From assembly GCF_022869785.1 (NCBI RefSeq), contig NZ_CP094997.1, positions 4,154,001 to 4,218,000 on the forward strand: a stretch of 64,000 bases of DNA, written 5' to 3'. Under the pieces are notes generated by a model. The model made no database searches. It worked only from the letters and a program-made list of their open reading frames with translations, and was not told the origin of the DNA. A program made the translations under genes and the position numbers. Below are positions 1 to 7,518 of the stretch, one piece after another (positions within the stretch are counted from its first letter, which is position 1; each line of letters begins with the position of its first letter). The stretch is from Dyadobacter chenwenxiniae. GTDB lineage: Bacteria > Bacteroidota > Bacteroidia > Cytophagales > Spirosomataceae.

Positions 1-473
1 CGAGCCCCAACATCCTGAATATCAAACACCATCAGATCAATACCCGCCATTTGTTCCTTCGTAGGCTTTTTCTGTTTGCCGTAAAGTGAAATAGCGGGAA
101 TGCCCGTTTTCGGGTCCACGCTGTCACTCACTTTATCTCCATTGCTGGCCGTACCACGAAAACCATGTTCCGGGCCAAAAATCATGACAATATTTACACC
201 CAGCGAAACGAGGCTGTCCACGATCGGTGTTTTTCCAATTATTGATGTTTGGTTGACTAATATCCCGATCTTCTTACCTTTCAGATAATCCAGATATGCT
301 GAAACCTGATCCGCACCGGTAACCGGCAACCCGGCTGGCTCAATCGTGTTTTTGCCAACCTTTAAAGAATCACCTTCCGTTATTACAGGCGTTTTTTGCG
401 AGGATGAGTTAACGCAGTTGCTGAACAAGCAAATGCATAGTGTGAGGCATAGTAATGTGGAAAATGATTTCAT
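1..473 (-). CDS. NamZ/DUF1343 exo-beta-N-acetylmuramidase, N-terminal part (cut by window edge)
   Basis: Only the first 157 codons are visible; the gene runs off the left edge. The protein starts with a hydrophobic signal ending at Cys20, so it may be a lipoprotein. It then shows family hallmarks: ILVNQTS near residue 71, FGPEHGFRG near 99 and FDIQDVGA at 150-157. DUF1343 proteins include NamZ, which removes terminal N-acetylmuramic acid from peptidoglycan fragments; a cell-wall recycling role in the periplasm is inferred from the family. The ATG at 471-473 lies 17 nt after the stop of the upstream radical SAM gene, so the two are probably co-transcribed. The catalytic C-terminal half cannot be checked here. 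Confidence 0.85.
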   Translation of the reverse strand, partial: MKSFSTLLCLTLCICLFSNCVNSSSQKTPVITEGDSLKVGKNTIEPAGLPVTGADQVSAYLDYLKGKKIGILVNQTSIIGKTPIVDSLVSLGVNIVMIFGPEHGFRGTASNGDKVSDSVDPKTGIPAISLYGKQKKPTKEQMAGIDLMVFDIQDVGA

Positions 474-490
474 TGGATTTAGGATTGAAT

Positions 491-1543
491 TTAAAATAAA
501 CGCATTTGCCCTGCCCGCATAAACTGGGTTGTATCAAGCTCGGGTAACGCTCTGTCTTTGAAATATTTTCGACACGCGTGTGCATGGAGTTGCCTGATGT
601 TTTCTGCAAAATTACCCTCCCCAACCATTCTGAGTCCGAATCGGGAATCATTTAAACTTCCTCCATGGCATTCCGCAATCTGGTTCAGCACTTTCGTTGC
701 CCGATCCGGAAAATGATGATTGATCCACTCTTCGAATAATGTTGAAATGGCACCATTCAGCCTTACGATTGTATAATTGGCCCATATTGCACCGTTTTCG
801 GCCGCCGCCTGTACAATGGCCGGAATTTCGTGATCATTGAGTCCAGGAATAATGGGCGCTGTCATTACGCCCGTCGGCACGCCAGCTTCGGTTAGTCCTT
901 TCACAATTTGCAATCTGCGTTTTCCGGTTACAGTCCGGGGTTCAAGGGCGCCGCGAAGCTCTTCATTTAGCGAAGTAATGGAAATTGCTCCATGCACCAG
1001 ATTCAGCTTGGCGAGCTTTTCAAGCACGTCCAAATCCCTCAGTATTAAAGCATTTTTGGTCAAAACGCTCACCGGATTCCGATATCTCAGGCATATTTCG
1101 AGCATTTGCCGGGTTAACCGATATTTTTTTTCTCCCGGTTGATAACAATCTGTGTTTCCGGAAAAATGAATGGCCTTAGGCTCCCAGTTTTTTGAATTGA
1201 AAAGCTTTTCCAGCAACTGCGGCGCATTTTTCTTGACTATAATTTTTGTTTCAAAATCCAGCCCGGCGGAATATCCCCAATATTCATGGGAGTTGCGGGC
1301 ATAACAGTAAATACAACCATGTTCGCAGCCCCGGTAAGGGTTAATCGAGTGAAAATGACCCAGATCCGGACTATCCGAAACACTCAGCAATGTTTTGGAG
1401 TGCTCCTCAATAAACTGCGTTTTCGGGTTCGCAGCCGGCTCTTCCCACTGCTGCCAGTCCTCTGACGTATATTCTATTTCATGCTTAAAAAATTTGTTGT
1501 GGGTGTTAATAGCAGCCCCCCGGCCACGAGCCCTGTTGTCCAT
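491..1543 (-). CDS. SPL/PA0069-family radical SAM protein
   Basis: A 350-residue protein with the radical SAM cluster motif CX3CX2C at Cys73, Cys77 and Cys80, inside NPYRGCEHGCIYCYAR. This arrangement, plus an IHFSGNTDCYQP segment, is typical of the PA0069/Rv2578c group related to spore photoproduct lyase. The group binds a 4Fe-4S cluster and S-adenosylmethionine. Its substrate is not established, and a nucleic-acid repair role is only suggested by the distant SPL relationship. Length is normal for the group. It is the first gene of a probable two-gene unit with the NamZ-like gene downstream on the same strand. Confidence 0.85.
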   Translation of the reverse strand: MDNRARGRGAAINTHNKFFKHEIEYTSEDWQQWEEPAANPKTQFIEEHSKTLLSVSDSPDLGHFHSINPYRGCEHGCIYCYARNSHEYWGYSAGLDFETKIIVKKNAPQLLEKLFNSKNWEPKAIHFSGNTDCYQPGEKKYRLTRQMLEICLRYRNPVSVLTKNALILRDLDVLEKLAKLNLVHGAISITSLNEELRGALEPRTVTGKRRLQIVKGLTEAGVPTGVMTAPIIPGLNDHEIPAIVQAAAENGAIWANYTIVRLNGAISTLFEEWINHHFPDRATKVLNQIAECHGGSLNDSRFGLRMVGEGNFAENIRQLHAHACRKYFKDRALPELDTTQFMRAGQMRLF

Positions 1544-1599
1544 GTTTGGTTAATGATCATGATTTGTTGATGAAATTGCTAACGATGTTGTGTGATCAA

Positions 1600-1811
1600 T
1601 TTTGAATGATTGAATGACTGAATGAGTGAATGAAGTTTAATGTTGACCAGGTCACCTGGTGTTGAGCGAATGACTGAATGAAGTTTAATGTTAACCGGGT
1701 CGCTGGCGACGACGGAATCGAAGAATAAGAAAATATTAAATCATCCCCCAGAGACCCGGTCAATCATCGCCCGGCGACCCGGTCACTCATTCACTCATTC
1801 ACTCATTCAAA
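1600..1811. repeat. Inverted and tandem repeat block of 8-bp TGAATGAG-like units
   Basis: The 269-bp gap between the radical SAM and M42 genes is mostly repeats. At 1600-1633 are degenerate tandem TGAATGAN units. Two direct copies of GAATGAAGTTTAATGTT, each followed by a variant of RACCRGGTC, begin near 1628 and 1676. The right arm at 1754-1811 carries the complementary CCCGGTC and GCGACCCGG segments and three ACTCATTC units. The right arm ends next to the stop codon of the M42 gene. The arms can pair into a long imperfect stem. The short open frame running through it looks spurious. Confidence 0.75.
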
Positions 1812-1812
1812 A

Positions 1813-2883
1813 CTACTTTATATACCGAAAGTCCTCGTCTCCTTTCAAAGACAGCAGCACGTCGTACATGAGTTGGATTACGTTTTTGACGTCTTCTTTG
1901 TGGACCATTTCCACGGTGGTGTGCATGTATTTAAGCGGGAGGGAAATCAGTGCGGATGCGATGCCTTCGGTTGAGTAGGCAAAAGAATCCGTATCCGTTC
2001 CTGTTGAACGGCTTACTGCCTGGCGCTGGAACGGGATATTTTTCTCGTCTGCAATGCGGATCAAAAGGTCACGCACATTGTTCTGCACAGCTGGTCCATA
2101 GCAAATTACCGGTCCGCCACCACTTTTGAGGTCGCCTTGTTCCTTTTTGTTATACATCGGCGACTGCGTATCGTGCGTCACGTCGGTCACGATGGCAAGA
2201 TTAGGTTTCAAACGACGCGAGATCATTTCCGCTCCCCGCAAGCCGATCTCCTCCTGAACTGCGTTCACAACATATAATGTAAACGGCAAGCGAACATTGT
2301 TCTCATGCAACATACGCGCCACTTCCGCGATCATGAAACCGCCCATTCTGTTGTCCAGGGCGCGTCCCAGGTAATATTTTTCGTTCAATTCGTCCAGACC
2401 GTCCGCAAATGTGGCAACCGTTCCCACATGAATGCCCATTTCAAGCACTTCGTCTTTTTTGGAAGCGCCGACATCAATAAACAACTCATGAACCTTTGGA
2501 ACAGAATCCTTTGCAACGTCGCGAACATGGATCGCAGGCCAGCCGAAAACGCCTTTTACAACGCCTTTGGCAGTGTGCAAATTCACGCGCATGGAAGGCG
2601 CAATGATCGCATCCGAGCCGCCATTACGGCGCACATGAATGTAACCATCGTCTGTAATGTAGTTGACAAACCAGGAAATCTCATCGGAATGCGCTTCAAT
2701 TACCACTTTGTAATCCTGGCCACCGCCAATAACGCCGACAGCCGTTCCGTAGACGTCCACAATGGTTTCTTCAATGTAAGGCTTGATGTAATCCAGCCAT
2801 ATCTGCTGACCGCTCGCTTCGAAGCCGGTCGGCGATGCGTTGTTCAGGTATTTATAAAGAAATTCTCTGCTTTGATCTGACAT
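1813..2883 (-). CDS. M42-family metallo-aminopeptidase
   Basis: A 356-residue dinuclear zinc or cobalt aminopeptidase of the M42 family (FrvX/YsdC/CelM/TET type). The metal-site pattern is visible: His65 in EAHSDE, bridging Asp177 in GRALDNRMGG, catalytic Glu211 and ligand Glu212 in VQEEIGLRGAE, Asp234 in VTDVTHD, and a late His in KYMHTTVE. There is no signal peptide, so it is cytosolic. M42 enzymes form large tetrahedral assemblies that trim N-terminal residues from peptides; here a role in peptide turnover is inferred. Some members are annotated as endoglucanase M, but the metal motif supports peptidase. Length is normal. Confidence 0.9.
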   Translation of the reverse strand: MSDQSREFLYKYLNNASPTGFEASGQQIWLDYIKPYIEETIVDVYGTAVGVIGGGQDYKVVIEAHSDEISWFVNYITDDGYIHVRRNGGSDAIIAPSMRVNLHTAKGVVKGVFGWPAIHVRDVAKDSVPKVHELFIDVGASKKDEVLEMGIHVGTVATFADGLDELNEKYYLGRALDNRMGGFMIAEVARMLHENNVRLPFTLYVVNAVQEEIGLRGAEMISRRLKPNLAIVTDVTHDTQSPMYNKKEQGDLKSGGGPVICYGPAVQNNVRDLLIRIADEKNIPFQRQAVSRSTGTDTDSFAYSTEGIASALISLPLKYMHTTVEMVHKEDVKNVIQLMYDVLLSLKGDEDFRYIK

Positions 2884-2940
2884 ATTTTATTAAAATTACT
2901 TACTTAAAATGCTGTACAACAATGCCATACCAGGCATTTT

Positions 2941-3270
2941 CTATTGTTTCAAAAAGCGCCAAAAAGCCCAAAAACGCCTTTTGTCGAGATAATCCAAATC
3001 TGCCTGATGCTGATATGCTTCCCGCTCGAACGAAATATGGAGATAGGCCAGATAATGTTTTTTGTACTGGATCAGGCGAATTAAATATTCGGCAAAATAC
3101 CAAATATAAAAGACAATCAAACCCAATTCAAGCTGTTGCCTCAAATGGATTTGCTCGTGGTTGATCAGGAAGCGGCTACATGGATTTCTTCTCACCAAAA
3201 TGAATGGAAACAATGCCATCCCCTCCACCCAAAGGAAAGAAACATTCAACAAAATGCCTTTGAATTTCAT
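2941..3270 (-). CDS. Small membrane protein with HExxH and ExEA...D motifs
   Basis: A 109-residue protein of no assigned function. It has a hydrophobic start, a second hydrophobic segment near residues 49-66, and HEQIH at 38-42 (His38, Glu39, His42). Further on, FEREAYQHQAD at 81-91 resembles the ExEAD third-ligand motif of M48/M56-type gluzincin proteases. This raises the possibility of a minimal membrane metalloprotease, but a 109-residue version would be far shorter than known M48 or M56 enzymes and activity is not established. It sits alone between greA and the M42 peptidase on the same strand, with no visible terminator between them. Confidence 0.65.
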   Translation of the reverse strand: MKFKGILLNVSFLWVEGMALFPFILVRRNPCSRFLINHEQIHLRQQLELGLIVFYIWYFAEYLIRLIQYKKHYLAYLHISFEREAYQHQADLDYLDKRRFWAFWRFLKQ

Positions 3271-3367
3271 ACTGACGAATGGTGATCCAAACCAATTTAA
3301 AACAAAAATGTTGGATTGCGAATGATCAACATTCTACAATCCAACATCTTATTCATGCTATGCGAAA

Positions 3368-3850
3368 CTATTCGCTGAACCTGCTGATATCCAGGACTTC
3401 AAATTCCATCAAGCCCGCAGGGACCTTAATTTCGGTGGTGTCCCCTACTTTCTTGCCAAGTAAACCTTTGCCTATCGGCGATCCTACTGAGATCTTGCCG
3501 GTTTTAAGGTCAGCTTCTTCTTCTGAAACCAAAGTATATGTCACTTCCATTCCATTCTTACGGTTTTTGATCTTCACTTTGGAAAGCACCGCAACCTGCG
3601 AAGTATCAATCGACGACTCATCGATCACCCGCGCATTTGACATGATCTCTTCAAGCTTGGCGATCTTCATTTCATGCATTCCCTGCGCATCCTTTGCCGC
3701 GTCATACTCTGCATTCTCGCTCAAATCGCCCTTATCCCGCGCTTCTGCAATCTGTTTTGCAATCTCCGTGCGGCCTTTTGTTTTCATATCATTCAGCTCA
3801 TTCCTCAGCTTATTTAATCCTTCTTCCGTATAGTATGAAATTTTAGCCAT
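3368..3850 (-). CDS. greA: Transcription elongation factor GreA
   Basis: A 160-residue GreA-family factor. The N-terminal coiled coil carries the acidic tip motif GDLSENAEYDAA near residues 41-52, which reaches into the RNA polymerase secondary channel and stimulates cleavage of backtracked RNA. The C-terminal FKBP-like domain includes the SPIGKGLLGKKVGD segment near residues 123-136. Length matches the family (about 158). It is monocistronic by layout. Its upstream leader carries three hairpins, the last followed by nine T on the coding strand, which suggests premature termination (see the leader entry). Confidence 0.95.
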   Translation of the reverse strand: MAKISYYTEEGLNKLRNELNDMKTKGRTEIAKQIAEARDKGDLSENAEYDAAKDAQGMHEMKIAKLEEIMSNARVIDESSIDTSQVAVLSKVKIKNRKNGMEVTYTLVSEEEADLKTGKISVGSPIGKGLLGKKVGDTTEIKVPAGLMEFEVLDISRFSE

Positions 3851-3895
3851 GACCTTAAATTAGTTTACAAGTCTTTAAATTTTTGAAAATTGGAT

Positions 3896-3925
3896 AAAAA
3901 AAAAGAACGGCTCTAAGACCGCTCT
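3896..3925 (-). terminator. Intrinsic terminator within the greA leader
   Basis: On the minus strand the sequence reads AGAGCGG, an 8-nt loop, then CCGTTCT followed by a run of nine T. This is a 7-bp stem with one G-U pair and a classic U tract. It lies about 45 nt upstream of the greA start codon and in the same orientation, so it would stop transcription before greA unless read through. No other minus-strand gene upstream could use it. Confidence 0.7.
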
Positions 3926-4015
3926 ACAAGAGTTACAACACTCGTAGTAGAAGGCTAGAAGACCCTGTCTTTTCGGTTCGTATATGATTTCGTCTGGATC
4001 ATAATTTTCTGTTAA
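3926..4015 (-). promoter_or_regulatory. Structured greA leader / possible small RNA
   Basis: Between the predicted start site near 4014 and the terminator, the minus-strand transcript can form two more hairpins: AAGAC-AGG-GTCTT at 3959-3971 and CTACGAGT/ACTC(TT)GTAG at 3924-3947, the second overlapping the terminator stem by two bases. The overlap could couple folding of the two stems. A terminated product would be roughly 115-120 nt. In E. coli the greA leader also yields a short RNA (GraL) through early termination; similarity here is of position, not of sequence. Confidence 0.45.
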
Positions 4016-4021
4016 GAACGA

Positions 4022-4029
4022 CAAAAATA
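4022..4029 (-). promoter_or_regulatory. Bacteroidota -7 box for greA
   Basis: The minus strand reads TATTTTTG, a perfect TAnnTTTG match, predicting transcription start near 4014-4018. I do not find a clear TTTG -33 element at the usual 19-23 nt spacing, so this rests on the -7 box alone. Confidence 0.45.
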
Positions 4030-4081
4030 ACAATATTTGTAAATGGTATCACCATTTTTTATCCAAAAGCGGTAACAATCT

Positions 4082-5002
4082 ATGTCAACCCCGTTAAGAA
4101 TAATTTTCATGGGAACGCCCGAATTTGCGGTCCCAAGTTTGAAAAGTCTGGTCGAAAGCAATTCTAATGTAGTGGCTGTAATAACCGTGCCGGACAAGCC
4201 CGCAGGCCGCGGACAAAAGCAAACCGCATCGCCCGTAAAACAATATGCAGAAGCACAAGGTATTCCTGTTTTACAACCCGAAAAACTAAAAAATCCAGCG
4301 TTTCTGGAAGAACTCAGGTCCTATCAGGCTGACCTGCAAGTGGTCGTAGCATTCCGCATGTTGCCCGAAGTGGTCTGGAGCATGCCACGAAAAGGAACGT
4401 TCAATTTACACAGCTCATTATTGCCGCAATACCGCGGCGCGGCGCCGATTAACTGGGCCGTGATCCATGGCGAAACGGAAACCGGCGTTACCACATTCTT
4501 TATAGAGAAGGACATTGACACAGGGAAGATTATTTTCCAGGACCGAGAGCCTATTCACGCCGACGACGACGCAGGTTCCTTACACGACCGGCTGATGGAA
4601 AAAGGCGCAAAGCTGGTCGTGAGAACGGTCAGGGCTATTGAAGCAGGCGATTACCCACAAGAACCACAGGATGAATCGGCTAAAATAATATCCGCACCAA
4701 AGATTTTCCGCGAAACCTGCGAAATAGACTGGCAGAAACCCGCAGCAGAAATCCACAATTTCATCCGGGGACTTTCACCCTACCCGGCAGCCTGGACAAC
4801 TATCAATGGTCTCTCCTGCAAAATCTTCAAATCCAAAGTTGTGGAATTTGATGAAAACGACACCCCTGGCCAATTTCGGACAGATAGCAAATCCTATCTC
4901 TATTTCCGAACCGGAGACGGCTGGCTTTCTATTGAAGTTTTGCAACTGGAAGGAAAGAAGCGGATGGAGATAGGGGATTTTTTGCGGGGGAATAGGCTTT
5001 AA
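4082..5002 (+). CDS. fmt: Methionyl-tRNA formyltransferase
   Basis: A 306-residue enzyme that formylates initiator Met-tRNA using 10-formyltetrahydrofolate. The N-terminal formyltransferase domain has FMGTPEFA near residues 9-16 and the catalytic set Asn108, His110 and Asp146. The SLLPQYRGAAPI signature lies at 112-123. The C-terminal tRNA-binding domain occupies about residues 205-300. Length is normal (about 310). Peptide deformylase, often beside fmt, is not in this window. The gene is divergent from greA and followed by the RAYT-type transposase 52 nt later without a visible terminator. Confidence 0.96.
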   Translation: MSTPLRIIFMGTPEFAVPSLKSLVESNSNVVAVITVPDKPAGRGQKQTASPVKQYAEAQGIPVLQPEKLKNPAFLEELRSYQADLQVVVAFRMLPEVVWSMPRKGTFNLHSSLLPQYRGAAPINWAVIHGETETGVTTFFIEKDIDTGKIIFQDREPIHADDDAGSLHDRLMEKGAKLVVRTVRAIEAGDYPQEPQDESAKIISAPKIFRETCEIDWQKPAAEIHNFIRGLSPYPAAWTTINGLSCKIFKSKVVEFDENDTPGQFRTDSKSYLYFRTGDGWLSIEVLQLEGKKRMEIGDFLRGNRL

Positions 5003-5054
5003 ACCATTCCCAGGCGCTAAATTCCTATTTATTACACACTATAAATAATTCATT

Positions 5055-5516
5055 ATGGCGGACACTTTTTCACAGGTTCATTTACATTTCATTTTTACAC
5101 CCAAATTTAGAGCGTCATTGATTGCTCCTTCCTGGGAAGCCGATTTACACAAGTACATTACAGGAATCACTAAAAAGAATGCACACAGGATGCTGGCAAT
5201 CAATGGGACAGCGGATCATGTGCATATGCTGATCGGATTTCAGACAACACAATCCATTGCAGCATTCATGCAGGACGTGAAGGCAGACTCGGCTCAATGG
5301 ATTAATAATAATAAGTTTTGTAAATCAAGGTTTGAATGGCAGGCAGGTTATGGGGTATTTTCTTATAGTAAATCAAATGTGGATAATGTCATTCAGTATA
5401 TTTTAAAACAGAAAGAGCATCATCAAAAGGTTAGTTTCATCGACGAGTATAGGTTGATTTTAGAGAAGTTTGGGGTTGACTTTAAAGAAGGATATATTTT
5501 CAAAAGCCCTGAATGA
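5055..5516 (+). CDS. REP-associated tyrosine transposase (RAYT, IS200/IS605 TnpA-like)
   Basis: A 153-residue single-domain HUH transposase. The HUH metal site is His55-Val-His57 in ADHVHMLIGF, and the likely nucleophile is Tyr115 in NVIQYILKQKEHH. Intact length and both catalytic motifs suggest it could still be active. IS200/IS605 enzymes act on single-stranded DNA through hairpins at the element ends. There is no tnpB beside it. The following array of ATCCCTCCGGGAT palindromes is what is expected of a RAYT domesticated with its REP substrates rather than of an ordinary insertion sequence. The stop codon lies 10 nt before the first palindrome. Confidence 0.88.
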   Translation: MADTFSQVHLHFIFTPKFRASLIAPSWEADLHKYITGITKKNAHRMLAINGTADHVHMLIGFQTTQSIAAFMQDVKADSAQWINNNKFCKSRFEWQAGYGVFSYSKSNVDNVIQYILKQKEHHQKVSFIDEYRLILEKFGVDFKEGYIFKSPE

Positions 5517-5526
5517 GCAATGAAAA

Positions 5527-5785
5527 ATCCCGGAGGGATGAAATATCGGTAGCAAAACATCGGTGTACAAGGGCCAAATCCCGGAGGGATGTAACGGCGT
5601 GTATGACGTTGCATCCCTCCGGGATTTGGCATAATCCGAAAATATTAACTTTGCTACCGATATTATATCCCTCTGGGATTAGCGGAACGCAAACACATTA
5701 ACGTTGCGACCAATGTTGCATCCCTCCGGGATTGGCGGAATGCGGACACATTAACTTTGCTACCAATGTTGCATCCCTGCTGGAT
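5527..5785. repeat. REP-like palindrome array in two opposed orientations
   Basis: Six copies of the 13-bp palindrome ATCCC-N3-GGGAT or close variants lie at 5527-5539, 5578-5590, 5613-5625, 5667-5679, 5720-5732 and 5773-5785. The last is degenerate (GCTGGAT). From the third copy the period is 53-54 bp and the intervening sequence is also repeated (TTAACTTTGCTACCAATGTTGC type). The first two copies are in reverse orientation with about 51-bp spacing. The two blocks meet in a long hairpin at 5574-5629 with 23-nt arms. This fills the 290-bp gap between the transposase and folA. Confidence 0.9.
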
Positions 5786-5806
5786 TGACCAATTTAATTT
5801 TACATT

Positions 5807-6304
5807 ATGCTTATATCAATCATCGTTGCCGTCTCTGAAAACGGCGCTATCGGAAAGGATAATCAATTACTCTGGCGGTTGCCTGATGATTTAAAACGCT
5901 TCAAACAACTCACATTAGGCCATCCGATGATCATGGGACGGAAAACCTTTGAATCTATTGGCAAACCTTTGCCGGGCAGGACCTCCATTGTTATTACCAA
6001 ACAAAAGGATCTTTCTGTTGAAGGCATCCTGATCGCACATTCACTGGAAGAGGCACTGGACATTGCGCGAGGCATTGAGCAATCCGAAGCCTTCATCGTC
6101 GGCGGGGGCGAAATTTACAGACAGTCAATGCCCATGGCAGATCGATTATATGTTACCGAAGTGAAGACGATCATCAACGGCGATACTTTTTTCGAAATAA
6201 CAAATCCTGACGCCTGGGTGGAAACCGAGCGGATAGCACATGAGGCAGATGAGCGGCATAACTTAAAATTTGAATTCGTAAATTACATTAAACAAAAATT
6301 TTAA
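5807..6304 (+). CDS. folA: Dihydrofolate reductase
   Basis: A 165-residue DHFR that reduces dihydrofolate to tetrahydrofolate with NADPH. The N-terminal pattern includes IVAVSENGAIGKDNQLLWRLPDDL, with the proton-relay acid at Asp27. The NADPH-binding MGRKTFESIGKPLPGR segment lies near residues 43-58 and IVGGGEIY near 97-104. Length is normal. thyA, a frequent neighbour, is absent from the window. The fmt product also depends on a folate cofactor, so the two neighbours share folate metabolism even though the transposase separates them. Confidence 0.96.
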   Translation: MLISIIVAVSENGAIGKDNQLLWRLPDDLKRFKQLTLGHPMIMGRKTFESIGKPLPGRTSIVITKQKDLSVEGILIAHSLEEALDIARGIEQSEAFIVGGGEIYRQSMPMADRLYVTEVKTIINGDTFFEITNPDAWVETERIAHEADERHNLKFEFVNYIKQKF

Positions 6305-6349
6305 TAAGTACCTTTACCGCTATACAACCCTAAGTGACTATCAGTTATA

Positions 6350-7448
6350 ATGCAAGTATTAGTAGCAACCCTAAGCATCGAATTAGAAACATTACCGTCC
6401 GACAGCCGCCCAGTGTTCCTTACCGGTAACTTTTGCAAATGGCTCCCTGATCTGGAAGACTACGAGATGACGATGATTGCACCGGGAAAATACCAATTCC
6501 AATTTCCCGAAGATTTAGAGTTGCCCATGCCGGCTCGAATATAAATACACCCGTGGCGGCTGGAACCAGGTTGAGCTCGACCATTTAGGGCGGCCTTATG
6601 GCAACCGGATCATCACTCAGCCGGAAGGTGTTATTCAAGACTTTGTTAAACGCTGGCAGATTGATCCTTTGAAAAAAAATAATAGTCTTGCCCCGATTGC
6701 GGAGGTTCTTTCAGAAACATTTGAAATTCCTCAGCTCAAAAGAAAGCGGCGTGTTCACGTGCTTCTTCCCCACGATTATTACGAAAATCCCGAGCAGCGC
6801 TATCCGGTGCTTTACATGACGGATGCCCAAAACCTCTTCGGTGAAGGCTCTCCTTATGGCAACTGGGAAATTGATAAAAGTCTGGCCGAACTGGCGAAGG
6901 AGCACAAAGCGGGTGTCATTATTGTGGCCATTGACCATGGCGACGAGGAGCGCATCAATGAGTTTTCTCCTTACGATAATCCGCGCTTAGGCAAAGGTTT
7001 AGGTTCACTTTTCCTCCGTTTTGTAGCTGAAACGCTTAAACCGCATGTGGATGCCAATTACAGGACAAAGCCCGACAGGCTCAACACAGGCATGGGCGGA
7101 AGTTCGGTGGGCGGGTTGCTTAGCATTTATGCTGCATTAATGTTCCCGCACGTTTTCGGAAGGCTGATGATCTTTTCGCCTTCGCTATGGATTTCGCAGA
7201 AAGTGTATTTCGATGCCATTCACTTCTTTGAGCCTTTCGAAACACGCATTTACTTGTATGCCGGTGGAAAAGAAGGGGCGAATATGTTACCCAATTTTGA
7301 AAAATTTCATAAAACACTTGAAAACCAAAGATTTGGCTACAAACGTGTACAAATCAAAAGTTCGATTGATCCGGAAGGAGAGCATAAAGAGGAACAGTGG
7401 AGTAAGGAATTTCCTATTGCTTTGAAATGGCTCTTTTTTGAGGATTAA
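6350..7448 (+). pseudogene. Alpha/beta-hydrolase esterase with N-terminal CBM-like domain, split by a frameshift
   Basis: The first reading frame starts at ATG 6350 and gives an early-set/starch-binding-like domain (FLTGNFCKWLPDLEDY) for about 60 residues, then stops at 6542-6544. Skipping one base near 6533 enters the frame that continues LEYKYTRGGWNQVELDHLG and runs to 7448. That frame encodes a putative esterase (Esterase D-like) with nucleophile motif GSSVG; the serine is residue 146 when counted from an internal TTG at 6669. The two halves together look like one common Bacteroidota architecture. The cause may be a true +1 lesion, a sequencing error, or separate translation of the hydrolase from the TTG. 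Confidence 0.75.
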
Positions 7449-7463
7449 TATTTTGAACGGCAT

Positions 7464-7505
7464 AAAAAAGGGAGAGCGGCGCACGGCCGGCTCTCCCTTT
7501 TCTTT
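7464..7505. terminator. Bidirectional intrinsic terminator
   Basis: A GC-rich stem pairs GGGAGAGC with GCTCTCCC around a GC-rich loop, flanked by six A on the left and four T then CTTTT on the right. It serves the esterase gene on the plus strand and hslU on the minus strand, which converge here. Confidence 0.85.
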
Positions 7506-7518
7506 TCAATTAATATGA

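Noticed and set aside
1688..1978. 96-codon open frame across the repeat block at 1600-1811
   Set aside because: It reads through repeats and then antisense to the M42 gene; the Ser/Thr-rich product looks like repeat translation.
2305..2880. 191-codon plus-strand open frame over the M42 peptidase gene
   Set aside because: The minus-strand M42 reading preserves all metal ligands; the plus-strand frame has no family features.
5527..5785. CRISPR array
   Set aside because: The repeats are palindromic and tandem, the sequence between the cores is itself repeated rather than unique, orientation switches midway, and no cas genes are present.
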